Shown: positions 38,945 to 47,365 of the stretch, piece after piece | How the letters are laid out: each line of letters begins with the position of its first letter | Position numbering within the stretch: position 1 is the stretch's first letter | From: Deltaproteobacteria bacterium | GTDB lineage: Bacteria; Myxococcota_A; UBA796; SXON01 | Assembly (NCBI GenBank): GCA_947445035.1 | Contig: CANFCK010000022.1 | Span: 16,231-80,230, forward strand | Reading direction: 5' to 3' | Length of the DNA stretch: 64,000 nucleotides | Translations under genes and position numbers: made by a program | Notes under the pieces: generated by a model | Seen by the model: the letters and a program-made list of their open reading frames with translations, nothing else | Told to the model about the DNA's origin: nothing | The model's database searches: none

Positions 38945-39916
38945 TTACGGCACGCCATCAAAGAACGCCCACGCCGCCCTCGACGCCGAGTAGTCGCCGG
39001 TGACCCCGCCCACGAGGTCAGCGGAGAGGTACTGGGAGCCGCCAGGCCAGGTGTGTCCCCCGTCTTCGGTACGCAGAAGCTCCACCGCGGCGGCGCACCC
39101 GTCCCATCGAATGTGGCTCGTGGTCATGCCGTCGTCCGCGACGTCCTCCACCACCTCCTCCGTTGTCGTCTCCGCACATCCGTTCGCCGTGCGCCAGAAC
39201 TCCATCGACGCGTCGACCGACACGTACGGCTCACCATCGCCCTCGCACACCCCCTCGGCCGAACCGTCCCACCCCCAACAGGGGTCCTCGGTGCCGTGAA
39301 TCTGGAGGATCGGCACAGCCGCCGTGGGCGCACAGCCCGGCGCCGCTGACGCTTGGTTCGCCCCAGCCACGGCGACCACCGCCGCGTATCGATGGCTGCG
39401 CTCGCACGCGAGGCGATGACTCATCGCCGCCCCGTTCGACATGCCGGTGGCGAACACGCGCGCCTCGTCGATAGGCAACGCTTCCGTCAGGAGCGAAAAG
39501 AGATCGTCATCGTACGCGACGTCGTCCACACCGTCCTCACAGGCGGGATCGCCGACACAGCGCCAGCCGTCCTCGCCTCCCCCCGCATTCCAGCTCCGAC
39601 TGAGGCCGGCGGCGTTCCCGGTGCCATCTGCGTAGGCGACGACGAACCCTTCTTCGTCGGCGACGGTGCTGAGGCAGTTCGGCCCCCCCTCCTCGCCCTC
39701 GGAGCAGGTGCTACTGTCGAAATTCGCCGCCGTTCCGCTGTGCCCGTGGCGTGCGACCACCAGGGGCAGGGCCGTGGTCCCGTCCCAGCTCGCGGGGACG
39801 TGGACGAGGACCTCGCGGTCGTCCCAGCCGTCTACACGGCAGCGTTGGTGGTCCCCGGCGGCCAGCCCCCGGCGTTCACAATCGGCAGCGCACCCGATGA
39901 ACAGAACGAGGAACAT
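38945..39916 (-). CDS. PHB depolymerase/CE1-like esterase lipoprotein
   Basis: Lipobox LFIGC; PLVVARHGHSGTAANF; VFATGMSNGAAMSHRLACERSHRYAAVVAVAG; PILQIHGTEDPCW. Confidence 0.87.
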   Translation of the reverse strand: MFLVLFIGCAADCERRGLAAGDHQRCRVDGWDDREVLVHVPASWDGTTALPLVVARHGHSGTAANFDSSTCSEGEEGGPNCLSTVADEEGFVVAYADGTGNAAGLSRSWNAGGGEDGWRCVGDPACEDGVDDVAYDDDLFSLLTEALPIDEARVFATGMSNGAAMSHRLACERSHRYAAVVAVAGANQASAAPGCAPTAAVPILQIHGTEDPCWGWDGSAEGVCEGDGEPYVSVDASMEFWRTANGCAETTTEEVVEDVADDGMTTSHIRWDGCAAAVELLRTEDGGHTWPGGSQYLSADLVGGVTGDYSASRAAWAFFDGVP

Positions 39917-39938
39917 CCGTCGACGTTAACCGTGCCGC

Positions 39939-41678
39939 GTGACCCCGCCCTGGCTTCCACTCCCGACCGAGCTGCCCGGCCGCGGCGACGAGCTGGCAAC
40001 GCTTGCGCGCTTTTTGGGCGAGGGCGGCCTCGTCGGGGTCGAGGGGGCACCGGGCGTCGGGAAGACCACCCTCGCCGGCGCCGCGGCCCGGGCGTCGGGA
40101 CGGCCGCTCTTCGCCGTGAGCATGCGCTGTTGTCGCGATGACAACGACGCGCAGCGGGCGCTGGGGGATGCCGCCGGGAGCGTCCCGGTCGGGGACGAAG
40201 GTGCGCTGGTGGCCACGATGCGGGCCAGGGAAGGGCTTTTGGTGGTCGTGGACGACGTCGAGTCCGACACCATCTTGCGCGCCGTGGAGCGGCTCCTTGC
40301 CGCGGTCCCGGGCTCGGCTGCCCTGATTCTGTCTGAATCCCCGATGGTCGCGGCGAGCGTTGCCGTGGCCGAGGTCGGCGGTCAGCCGCAGGGCACGGCG
40401 CTCTTGGCCCGCCTTGGGGACGCGCTCGGGGTGGAGCCGCGGCGCGCGCTGGAGGCCCTGGGGCCAGAAGCGGCCCGGGTCGCCGGGTGGCCCGCGGGGC
40501 TCGCGGCGGGCACGATCGAGCGTGTCCCGACCGCGGCGCTGCGCGCTGATCTACGCGGCCGCGCCGTGCTCCGTCGGGGCATCGCGGCGCGGCTGGACGT
40601 CCCGGCGCCGACTCCCGAGGCGGCCCGGCGCTCGGTGCAGCCACTCGTCGATCTTGCGCGCGGCGCGCACCTTGCAGCGGTCCCCGACGTTCGGGACATC
40701 TTTGTCCTCCGCCAGCTCGCGGCGTCCTCCACCGATCCCACTGGCCGAGCCGAGCTGGCCGCCGCCGAGGCTCGCCTCCTGCTGGTCTTCGGCCAACCCG
40801 CCGCCGCCGGCGCCTGCCTCGCAGCCGCATCCGGGGGCGGGGCCGCAGGCGAGGCGCTCCTCGCCGCCGCCCGCAGCGAACTCGGCTTCCACCTCGGCGA
40901 CCTCGACGCCGCCTGGGTCCATGCGCTCGCCGCGGCCGATGCGTTCGGTGCCGCGGGAAGCGCCGCTGGCCGGGCGAGCTTGTGGCGGCGGGTGGCCGAG
41001 CGACTGACCGAGCGCGCTGAGGTGCAGCGCGCAGAGGAGGCGTGGCGACGCACGCGGCAGGCCTCTCGCCTCTTGGGCGACAGCACCGGACTCGCCGCGG
41101 CGCTGCGTGGGGCGGCCAGTCTGGCGCTCTCGCGCGGCGAGTGGATCGGCGCCGGGGCGCTGCACGAGGAGGCAGCCGCGGCCGACACCACCGCACAGGA
41201 GAGGTTGAACCTCCGCCTTGGCGAGGCCGCCTTGGGCCTGGTCCGGGGCGAACACGCATCGGTCCGAAGGGCGCTGGAAAGCCTCTCGCCATCCGCCACC
41301 GAGGACGCCCTTTTCGGCGCGAACCTGGCCCGCCGCCTCGGCGATGCACTTTTGCGCGACGGGGACCACGAGTCCGCGATTCTGGCCGCCGAGCGCTCCG
41401 CCGGACTGTACGCCGCCCTCGGTGAAATCGTCGCCGCCGGCTCGGCATGGCGCCTCGGCGCCGATGCGTTGGCGCTCGCTGGCCGCCTCCGCGAGGCCCA
41501 CGAGCACTACGAGAAGGCGCTCCGTCTGCAGCTTCGGTGTCGCGACTGGAATGGCCTCGCCCGAACGCTCGACCATGCCGCGCTTCTGGCCGACTCGCCC
41601 GGCAGCCCCGAGCGTGGTCGGGTCCTTCGTGAGCAGCGGGTCGCCGTGCAGCGGGCTCGCGGGGCGGGACCGTCGTGA
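39939..41678 (+). CDS. STAND/NB-ARC-like ATPase with TPR-like repeats
   Basis: Walker A GVEGAPGVGKTTLAGAAARA; Walker B GLLVVVDDVES; PGRGDELATLARFL N-terminal motif; C-terminal Ala-rich TPR-like helices. Confidence 0.75.
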   Translation: MTPPWLPLPTELPGRGDELATLARFLGEGGLVGVEGAPGVGKTTLAGAAARASGRPLFAVSMRCCRDDNDAQRALGDAAGSVPVGDEGALVATMRAREGLLVVVDDVESDTILRAVERLLAAVPGSAALILSESPMVAASVAVAEVGGQPQGTALLARLGDALGVEPRRALEALGPEAARVAGWPAGLAAGTIERVPTAALRADLRGRAVLRRGIAARLDVPAPTPEAARRSVQPLVDLARGAHLAAVPDVRDIFVLRQLAASSTDPTGRAELAAAEARLLLVFGQPAAAGACLAAASGGGAAGEALLAAARSELGFHLGDLDAAWVHALAAADAFGAAGSAAGRASLWRRVAERLTERAEVQRAEEAWRRTRQASRLLGDSTGLAAALRGAASLALSRGEWIGAGALHEEAAAADTTAQERLNLRLGEAALGLVRGEHASVRRALESLSPSATEDALFGANLARRLGDALLRDGDHESAILAAERSAGLYAALGEIVAAGSAWRLGADALALAGRLREAHEHYEKALRLQLRCRDWNGLARTLDHAALLADSPGSPERGRVLREQRVAVQRARGAGPS

Positions 41679-42934
41679 CCTACGGCCCCCCTCCTGATCT
41701 CCGCGAACAGGCTGTCGCCAGCGGCGTCGCGGACGAACCGCTGGCGTGGGGCGTCTGCCTCGTCGTCGGTTTGGCGTTTTTTTGGCTCGGCCGGCGCAGC
41801 CGGCTCGCGCTTTGTTCAGGCGTCACCGTTTTTTTAACCGCGCCGGCCCTGGGGATGCTTCCCCTCGCGGTCTGGGGCGCCTACCCGACCATCGACAAGG
41901 CCGGCTCCCTCCACTTTTACGCCCTCGGCGCCCACCTCCAGGCCTTCGATACCTCTGCGGTCGCGACCCAGCTCATCGGCGTCTCGATGGGACATCTGTG
42001 GGTGACCGCGCTCTTCGACTTGGCGCTTTCGGCCTTCGCGGCGATGAACGCGCAGGCCCTGCTCAACGTCATCCTCGGCTGGTGGCTGGCCTCGGTCCTG
42101 GCGGCGGAGACGGGCACGCCGACCCGGTGGGCGCTGGTCGCGGGCTTCCCGATGGGGATGGGGCTGCACATGTTCCGCGACATCGAGTGGTACACCATCG
42201 AGAAATCGGGCACCTGGCCGCTGACGCTCTACGTTCTGGCGCTGATCCGGGCCTCGCAGCGGGGCGGATGGTGGATTCCCGCCGCTGGACTGGCGTATGG
42301 CTGGGCCTTCTTCTACAACGCCTACTGGGGCGTGCTGGGCGCGTTGGTCGGAGGCGCGGCGCTCCTCGTCGGCAATCGACAGACTCGGCTCGCCGTGGCG
42401 GCCGCCGCCCTGGCCGGCCTGCCCTTCTTGCTCCTGCAGCTGCCCGCGTTGCGAAACGCCCAGCTCCCCGCCCCGGCGGCCTTCGCAACCCGCGCCGCTC
42501 TCGACGTGTTCGCCCCCTTCGGCGACACCGTGTGGCCGCCGAACTGGAACCGCCTGGAGCTCTGGAGCGCGCTCGACCTCGTGGTGACGGTCGCCGCGCT
42601 CGCCACCGTCGTCGCCGCCGGCCGTCGCTGGCGTGCCCCGGAGTCTCGTACAACGCTGATGCTCGCCGCCGGCATCGCCATCGTCGGGGTGCTCGCGATG
42701 GGTCCGGCCACCCCCCTTTGGCGGGGTTTTGCCTCGCTTCCAGGGCTATGGCGTTTCGCCAAGCCGGAGACCTTCTTCCATCTTGTCGTGCTCGGCTCGG
42801 TGGTGCTGGCGGGACGCACGCTGGGCAAGGAGCGCGTGCCGCTGTGGGCGGTGGTCCTCGTGCAACTGGGCCTGTGGGTGCTGTTGGTGCGCGGGCACCC
42901 GGTGTACCCGGGATTTTCGGCGTGGGTGGGGTAG
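41675..42934 (+). CDS. Polytopic membrane protein, GT-C glycosyltransferase-like
   Basis: About ten hydrophobic segments; PLWRGFASLPGLWRFAKPETFFHLVVLGSVVLAG resembles a GT-C/YfhO-type motif; ATGA overlap with upstream gene. Confidence 0.6.
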   Translation: MTYGPPPDLREQAVASGVADEPLAWGVCLVVGLAFFWLGRRSRLALCSGVTVFLTAPALGMLPLAVWGAYPTIDKAGSLHFYALGAHLQAFDTSAVATQLIGVSMGHLWVTALFDLALSAFAAMNAQALLNVILGWWLASVLAAETGTPTRWALVAGFPMGMGLHMFRDIEWYTIEKSGTWPLTLYVLALIRASQRGGWWIPAAGLAYGWAFFYNAYWGVLGALVGGAALLVGNRQTRLAVAAAALAGLPFLLLQLPALRNAQLPAPAAFATRAALDVFAPFGDTVWPPNWNRLELWSALDLVVTVAALATVVAAGRRWRAPESRTTLMLAAGIAIVGVLAMGPATPLWRGFASLPGLWRFAKPETFFHLVVLGSVVLAGRTLGKERVPLWAVVLVQLGLWVLLVRGHPVYPGFSAWVG

Positions 42935-42938
42935 GTAG

Positions 42939-43730
42939 GTGACGATGGTCTACTACCGGCCCCACGGCAACGAGATCGCGGTGTTCGAAACCGCGGCGCG
43001 GCGGCGCCTCCCCGTCCTGCTGAAGGGGCCGACCGGCTGCGGTAAAACCCGTTTTGTCCGCTACATGGCGGAGCGCTTGGGGCGCCCGCTCATCACGATC
43101 GCCTGCCAAGAGGACCTCGCTGCTGCCGACCTGACCGGGCGGTTCTTGCTCGAAGGCGGCTCGACCGTTTGGCGTGACGGGCCGCTGACCCGCGCCGTGC
43201 GGGAGGGCGCCATCTGCTACCTGGACGAGGTGGTCGAGGCCCGCAGCGACGTGATGACGGTTTTGCACCCGCTCACCGACGACCGGCGCACGCTCCCGCT
43301 CGACCGGCTGGGTGTGGAGCTGACGGCGCCCGATCCTTTCCTCGTGGTGATCAGCTACAACCCCGGCTATCAGTCCGTGTCGAAGGAGCTCAAGGAGAGC
43401 ACCCGCCAGCGCTTCGTCTCGCTCGCTTTCGACTACCCTCCGGCCGAAATCGAGGCGGAGATCGTCGTGGCCGAAGCAGGCTGCACCGCGGAGGTCGCGG
43501 CGCAGCTGGTGAAGATCGGGCGGGGGAGCCGCAATCTTCGCAGTCACGGCCTCGGCGAGGGCGCCAGCACCCGGCTGCTCATCTACGCCGGGCAGCTGGT
43601 GCTGGCGGGCCTGCCGCTTTTCGACGCGTGTGAGGCGGCCCTGGTGGGCTCACTCACCGACGACGCCGAGATGACCAAGGCCCTCCGCGAGTTGCTCAAG
43701 AGCGTGCTCGGACCCGCGCCCGGTCGCTGA
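42939..43730 (+). CDS. MoxR-type AAA+ ATPase, NorQ/CbbQ-like
   Basis: [108 protein letters not shown]. Confidence 0.93.
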   Translation: MTMVYYRPHGNEIAVFETAARRRLPVLLKGPTGCGKTRFVRYMAERLGRPLITIACQEDLAAADLTGRFLLEGGSTVWRDGPLTRAVREGAICYLDEVVEARSDVMTVLHPLTDDRRTLPLDRLGVELTAPDPFLVVISYNPGYQSVSKELKESTRQRFVSLAFDYPPAEIEAEIVVAEAGCTAEVAAQLVKIGRGSRNLRSHGLGEGASTRLLIYAGQLVLAGLPLFDACEAALVGSLTDDAEMTKALRELLKSVLGPAPGR

Positions 43731-43734
43731 GTCG

Positions 43735-45762
43735 ATGCCCGCGCCCATCCTCACCCCCGAAGAGCTCCAGAAGGCCACGATGGAGGAGTACGGCGTCACC
43801 GGCGCCGAGCTGGGGTTGGAGCCAGAGGACGACGAGGAGGCCGAACTGGCGCTTTTGCGGCGCTTTTTGTTCGCGGCGCCCCAACGCCAGCTGACCTCAG
43901 GAGAGCGGCACGGCCTGACCCTCGACCGCGTGCAGCGACAGCTTCGCGGCCTGTTCACGATGTTGGACGGGCGCCGCGTGGACATCGGTCACAGCGACCC
44001 GGCCTGCACCGATAACCTCCGCATCTACCTTCCCAAAGCGATGCCCGCCCCCGAGGAGCCGGACGACCTCCTGCTGTTCCAAGCCGCCGGACTGGTCCAA
44101 CTCGGCTTCTCGCGGCATGGGCTTTTGGTCGACCGTGGTGTCCTCCGCGAGCTCTACGGCGATTGGGTGCTGCGAAGCACCTTCCACCTGCTCGCGATGC
44201 GGTATGTCTTACGATTGTGGGTGGAGGAGTTTCCGGGACTGGCGGAGCCGCTGGGGCGGGTGCCGTACTCGGAAAAGGGCGGCGCACTGCGGGTGAACCT
44301 CACGAGCGTGCCTCGCGATGGTCTTCCTGGCGCGTTCGTGCCGCTGTACGAGGGGCTGGTGGTGTGCCTCAACTGGGGAGCGCCGGGCACCGAAGGGGAC
44401 GCCGCCCGACAAGCAGTCCGCACCATCGATCAGGCAGGCCCCATCGGCATCGCAGCGGTCCTAGTCGGTCAGGCGCAGCGCCTCCGTGAACACTTTCGCC
44501 GCTTACGCCTGGGGCCGCCTCCCCTGCCCTTCTGGGGCGGCATCATCCGCCCGGAGTGGATTCTCTCCGATCTGGCGCGAGACCTAGCCGCCGAAAACGA
44601 GTGGAAGAAGGGCAACCGGCCGCTGCGGCAGCTGATCGACGCCATGGCGAGGCGCGGGGCGGTTCCCGGGGAGAAGCCGCCCGACGCCCCGCGGTTGTCG
44701 CTGAAGGAGCGGCTGATGGCGCGGCTTGGCGGACCCGCCTCGGCGGCGACAGGACCCGCCTACGGGCGGCTCCGCGATGAAGCGCAGGTCTCCGCGCGGG
44801 AGGTCCGTTACGGCGCCGCGGAGTGGACAGCGACCGCGTCCCCGGCCACGCTCACCGAGGGGGCGGTGTCGAAGCCCGACGAGGATGGCGGCCGCTTCTG
44901 GGACGAGTGGGACGACGCGGCCGGGGTCTACCGCTTCGAGGCAACCCGAGTCTACACGCCCGAAGGTGCGACGGGTCCGCTCGCCGCCTACGAGCGCATC
45001 GTGGAAGCCAATCGCCCCCAACTCCAACAGATTCGGCGTCGTTTCGAGGCCCTCCGCGTAGAGGAGCGCTGGGTGGGCGGCCAGCCCGACGGCAGCGAGG
45101 TCGATCTGAACCGCGCCATCCTCGCGCTGACCGATCTCGCCGCCGGTCAGGACCCCGACGATCGCCTTTTTCGGCGCTTCGTACGGCGGAAGCGACAGGT
45201 CGCGATTCTGACGATGGTGGACCTGAGTGGCAGCACCCTCGGCCACGTGCTGCACCTGGAGCAGACGGCGCTGGTGCTCTTCGCCGAAGGTCTCAAGACC
45301 CTCGGCCTCCCGCACGCCTTCTACGGTTTCGGCAATACCCACCCGTTGGAGTGCAACCTCTTCCGCCTCAAAGGTTTCGACGAACGCTACGACGACGCCG
45401 TCTACAAGCGCCTCGCCAACCTCCGCGCCAACGGCGCCACCCGCATGGGCGCGTTCATCCGGCACGCCGCCTCACTTTTGGAGGTTCGCCCCGAAACCCG
45501 GCGCATCCTCATCGTCGTCTCCGACGGCAAGCCGGAGGATCGGGCCGAGTACCGCGGCCGGCACGGCATCCGCGACACCGCGATGGCGGTAGCCGAAGCG
45601 CGTCGTGTCGGCGTCCACGTTTTCTGCCTGTCCATCGACCCCGAGGAGGGCGCTGACGCCTACCTCACAGAGATATTCGGCGCTGGGCGCTACCTGAAGC
45701 TGGACGACGTGGACACCCTGCCGGTGCGGCTGCCGGAAGTGTTTCGGGAGCTCGTGGGGTAG
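43735..45762 (+). CDS. vWA domain protein, NorD/CbbO-like
   Basis: MIDAS motif ILTMVDLSGSTLGHVLHLEQTALVLFAEGL; ILIVVSDGKPEDRAEYRGRHGIRDTAMAVAEARRVGVHVFCLSIDPE; partner of the preceding AAA gene. Confidence 0.92.
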   Translation: MPAPILTPEELQKATMEEYGVTGAELGLEPEDDEEAELALLRRFLFAAPQRQLTSGERHGLTLDRVQRQLRGLFTMLDGRRVDIGHSDPACTDNLRIYLPKAMPAPEEPDDLLLFQAAGLVQLGFSRHGLLVDRGVLRELYGDWVLRSTFHLLAMRYVLRLWVEEFPGLAEPLGRVPYSEKGGALRVNLTSVPRDGLPGAFVPLYEGLVVCLNWGAPGTEGDAARQAVRTIDQAGPIGIAAVLVGQAQRLREHFRRLRLGPPPLPFWGGIIRPEWILSDLARDLAAENEWKKGNRPLRQLIDAMARRGAVPGEKPPDAPRLSLKERLMARLGGPASAATGPAYGRLRDEAQVSAREVRYGAAEWTATASPATLTEGAVSKPDEDGGRFWDEWDDAAGVYRFEATRVYTPEGATGPLAAYERIVEANRPQLQQIRRRFEALRVEERWVGGQPDGSEVDLNRAILALTDLAAGQDPDDRLFRRFVRRKRQVAILTMVDLSGSTLGHVLHLEQTALVLFAEGLKTLGLPHAFYGFGNTHPLECNLFRLKGFDERYDDAVYKRLANLRANGATRMGAFIRHAASLLEVRPETRRILIVVSDGKPEDRAEYRGRHGIRDTAMAVAEARRVGVHVFCLSIDPEEGADAYLTEIFGAGRYLKLDDVDTLPVRLPEVFRELVG

Positions 45763-45850
45763 GCAGGTGCCGACCCCACTGCCCCGGACGCGCGTGATGT
45801 GTCGCGACATCATCGGTTCCGGTAGATGGCTGCTCGGTTACGGCCGGCCG

Positions 45851-47365
45851 CTACAGACACCCGGTCGTCGAACACAGAAAGGACGCATCCTCACCGTACG
45901 AATAAGCGGTCGCGACGTTCTCGGCATACACCTCGCCCGGGGCGTTGTCCGCCGCTGTGTCAGCGTCCCCGAGGTCGCACGACGTGGCGGTGAAGACGGG
46001 ACTGTCCGCGACCCAGTACAGGTAGACGGCGGCGGCCGTCGACGCTGAGTTGCCATGGAACCCCGCGATCGAGGCGGAGTCCCCCCTACAGGTGCCGGCC
46101 ATGCCGTAAGACAACACCAGCCCCCCGCCGGTCGAAGCGGTGTTCGAGTCGACGAGCGAGTTCACAAGATCGAAGTTCCCGTTCCCCTGCAGGTACAGAC
46201 CGCCACCCATGGCGGTGCCCGTATTGTCGGCCACTGTGCTGTCCTCGACCTTCACCGCGACCGAAGCAACCACCCCGAAGGACAAGATGCCGCCGCCGTA
46301 GTCGGCCACGTTCTCGGAGATCGTGGAGTTCATCACCGACACATCGCAGTCCACCGCGAAAATGGCGCCGCCGGCGTAGGCGGTGCCGCCGGTCATCCAA
46401 ACGTTGTCGACCACCACAGTGGCGCCGTCGGCCCCATCGCACAGGATGCCCCCACCGCCGTGGAAGCCGGCGATCTCAGAACTGGAACCGCTCCCGCCGA
46501 TGATGGTGAGGTCTGCAACCGCCAAGGTCACCCCCGAACCATCCGTGCGCACGGTGGAACCCTCGCCACCCGCGTCGAGCACCGTGGCCTCGCGCCCGCC
46601 ATACCCCGTGATCACAGCCGGGCCCGTCACGGTGATGTTGGTGAACCAGAGCCCGCCGCAAACGTTCAGATTGCCTCCGCTGAGCTCCGCGGCGACCGGG
46701 GAGCCAGCCTTGCCGCGCCCCAGCGCACGGGTCCAATCCGTCCAAGTCCCCGCGTCTTCGAGCCACACGCCCGCGTCCAGCGTGCTCGCGTCGCAATCGT
46801 TGTCGAGCCCGTCGCACACCTCCGACCCGGCGGGGGAGATGCCGGCGTGGTCGTCGTCACAGTCGCCTGGCACCTCCACGAACGCATCCCCCGGTGGACC
46901 GCAGTGGACGACCGCAGCCACGGTGTCGCCGTAGCCGTCGGCGTCGGCATCGGGGTACCAGCTGGTCGCGTCCGTCGCGTCGTTGTCCGCGCCGCCGTCG
47001 CAGTCGTCGTCCACCCCGTTGCAGACCTCGTCAGCGGTGGGGTTGACCTCGGCGGCGTCGTCGTCGCAGTCGGAGTCGTTGTCGACCTCGTCGGCCTCCG
47101 GCGCGCAGGTGACGCGCGCCGTGGCCGGGTCGCCGAACCCATCCAAGTCGGCGTCCGCGTAGACCGAAACGGCGTCCGTGGCGTCCACATCCGTGCTGCC
47201 ATCACAGTCGTCATCCACGTCGTTGCAGCGCTCGTCGGCGTCCGGGTGCACGGCCGCGTCGGCGTCATCGCAGTCGTCGACGGCAGCGAATCCATCGCCG
47301 TCGCCGTCGGCCGGGATTTCGGGACAACCGAAGAGGGCCAGCATCAACACCGACAAACAGGTCAT
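45851..47365 (-). CDS. MopE-like / beta-helix secreted lipoprotein
   Basis: Lipobox LALFGC; CDDADAAVHPDADERCNDVDDDCDGSTD-type repeats then beta-helix segments (ADLTIIGGSG, NSTISENVADYGGGILSFG, NSLVDSNTASTGGGLVLS). Confidence 0.85.
   Translation of the reverse strand: MTCLSVLMLALFGCPEIPADGDGDGFAAVDDCDDADAAVHPDADERCNDVDDDCDGSTDVDATDAVSVYADADLDGFGDPATARVTCAPEADEVDNDSDCDDDAAEVNPTADEVCNGVDDDCDGGADNDATDATSWYPDADADGYGDTVAAVVHCGPPGDAFVEVPGDCDDDHAGISPAGSEVCDGLDNDCDASTLDAGVWLEDAGTWTDWTRALGRGKAGSPVAAELSGGNLNVCGGLWFTNITVTGPAVITGYGGREATVLDAGGEGSTVRTDGSGVTLAVADLTIIGGSGSSSEIAGFHGGGGILCDGADGATVVVDNVWMTGGTAYAGGAIFAVDCDVSVMNSTISENVADYGGGILSFGVVASVAVKVEDSTVADNTGTAMGGGLYLQGNGNFDLVNSLVDSNTASTGGGLVLSYGMAGTCRGDSASIAGFHGNSASTAAAVYLYWVADSPVFTATSCDLGDADTAADNAPGEVYAENVATAYSYGEDASFLCSTTGCL

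Noticed and set aside
39832-41448. 538-aa minus-strand Arg-rich ORF
   Set aside because: Antisense to the STAND-like ATPase gene; low-complexity Arg/Pro composition.
42939-45762. Denitrification (nor) operon
   Set aside because: Only NorQ/NorD-like accessory proteins are present; no norC/norB in the window, so a nitric oxide reductase operon cannot be claimed.
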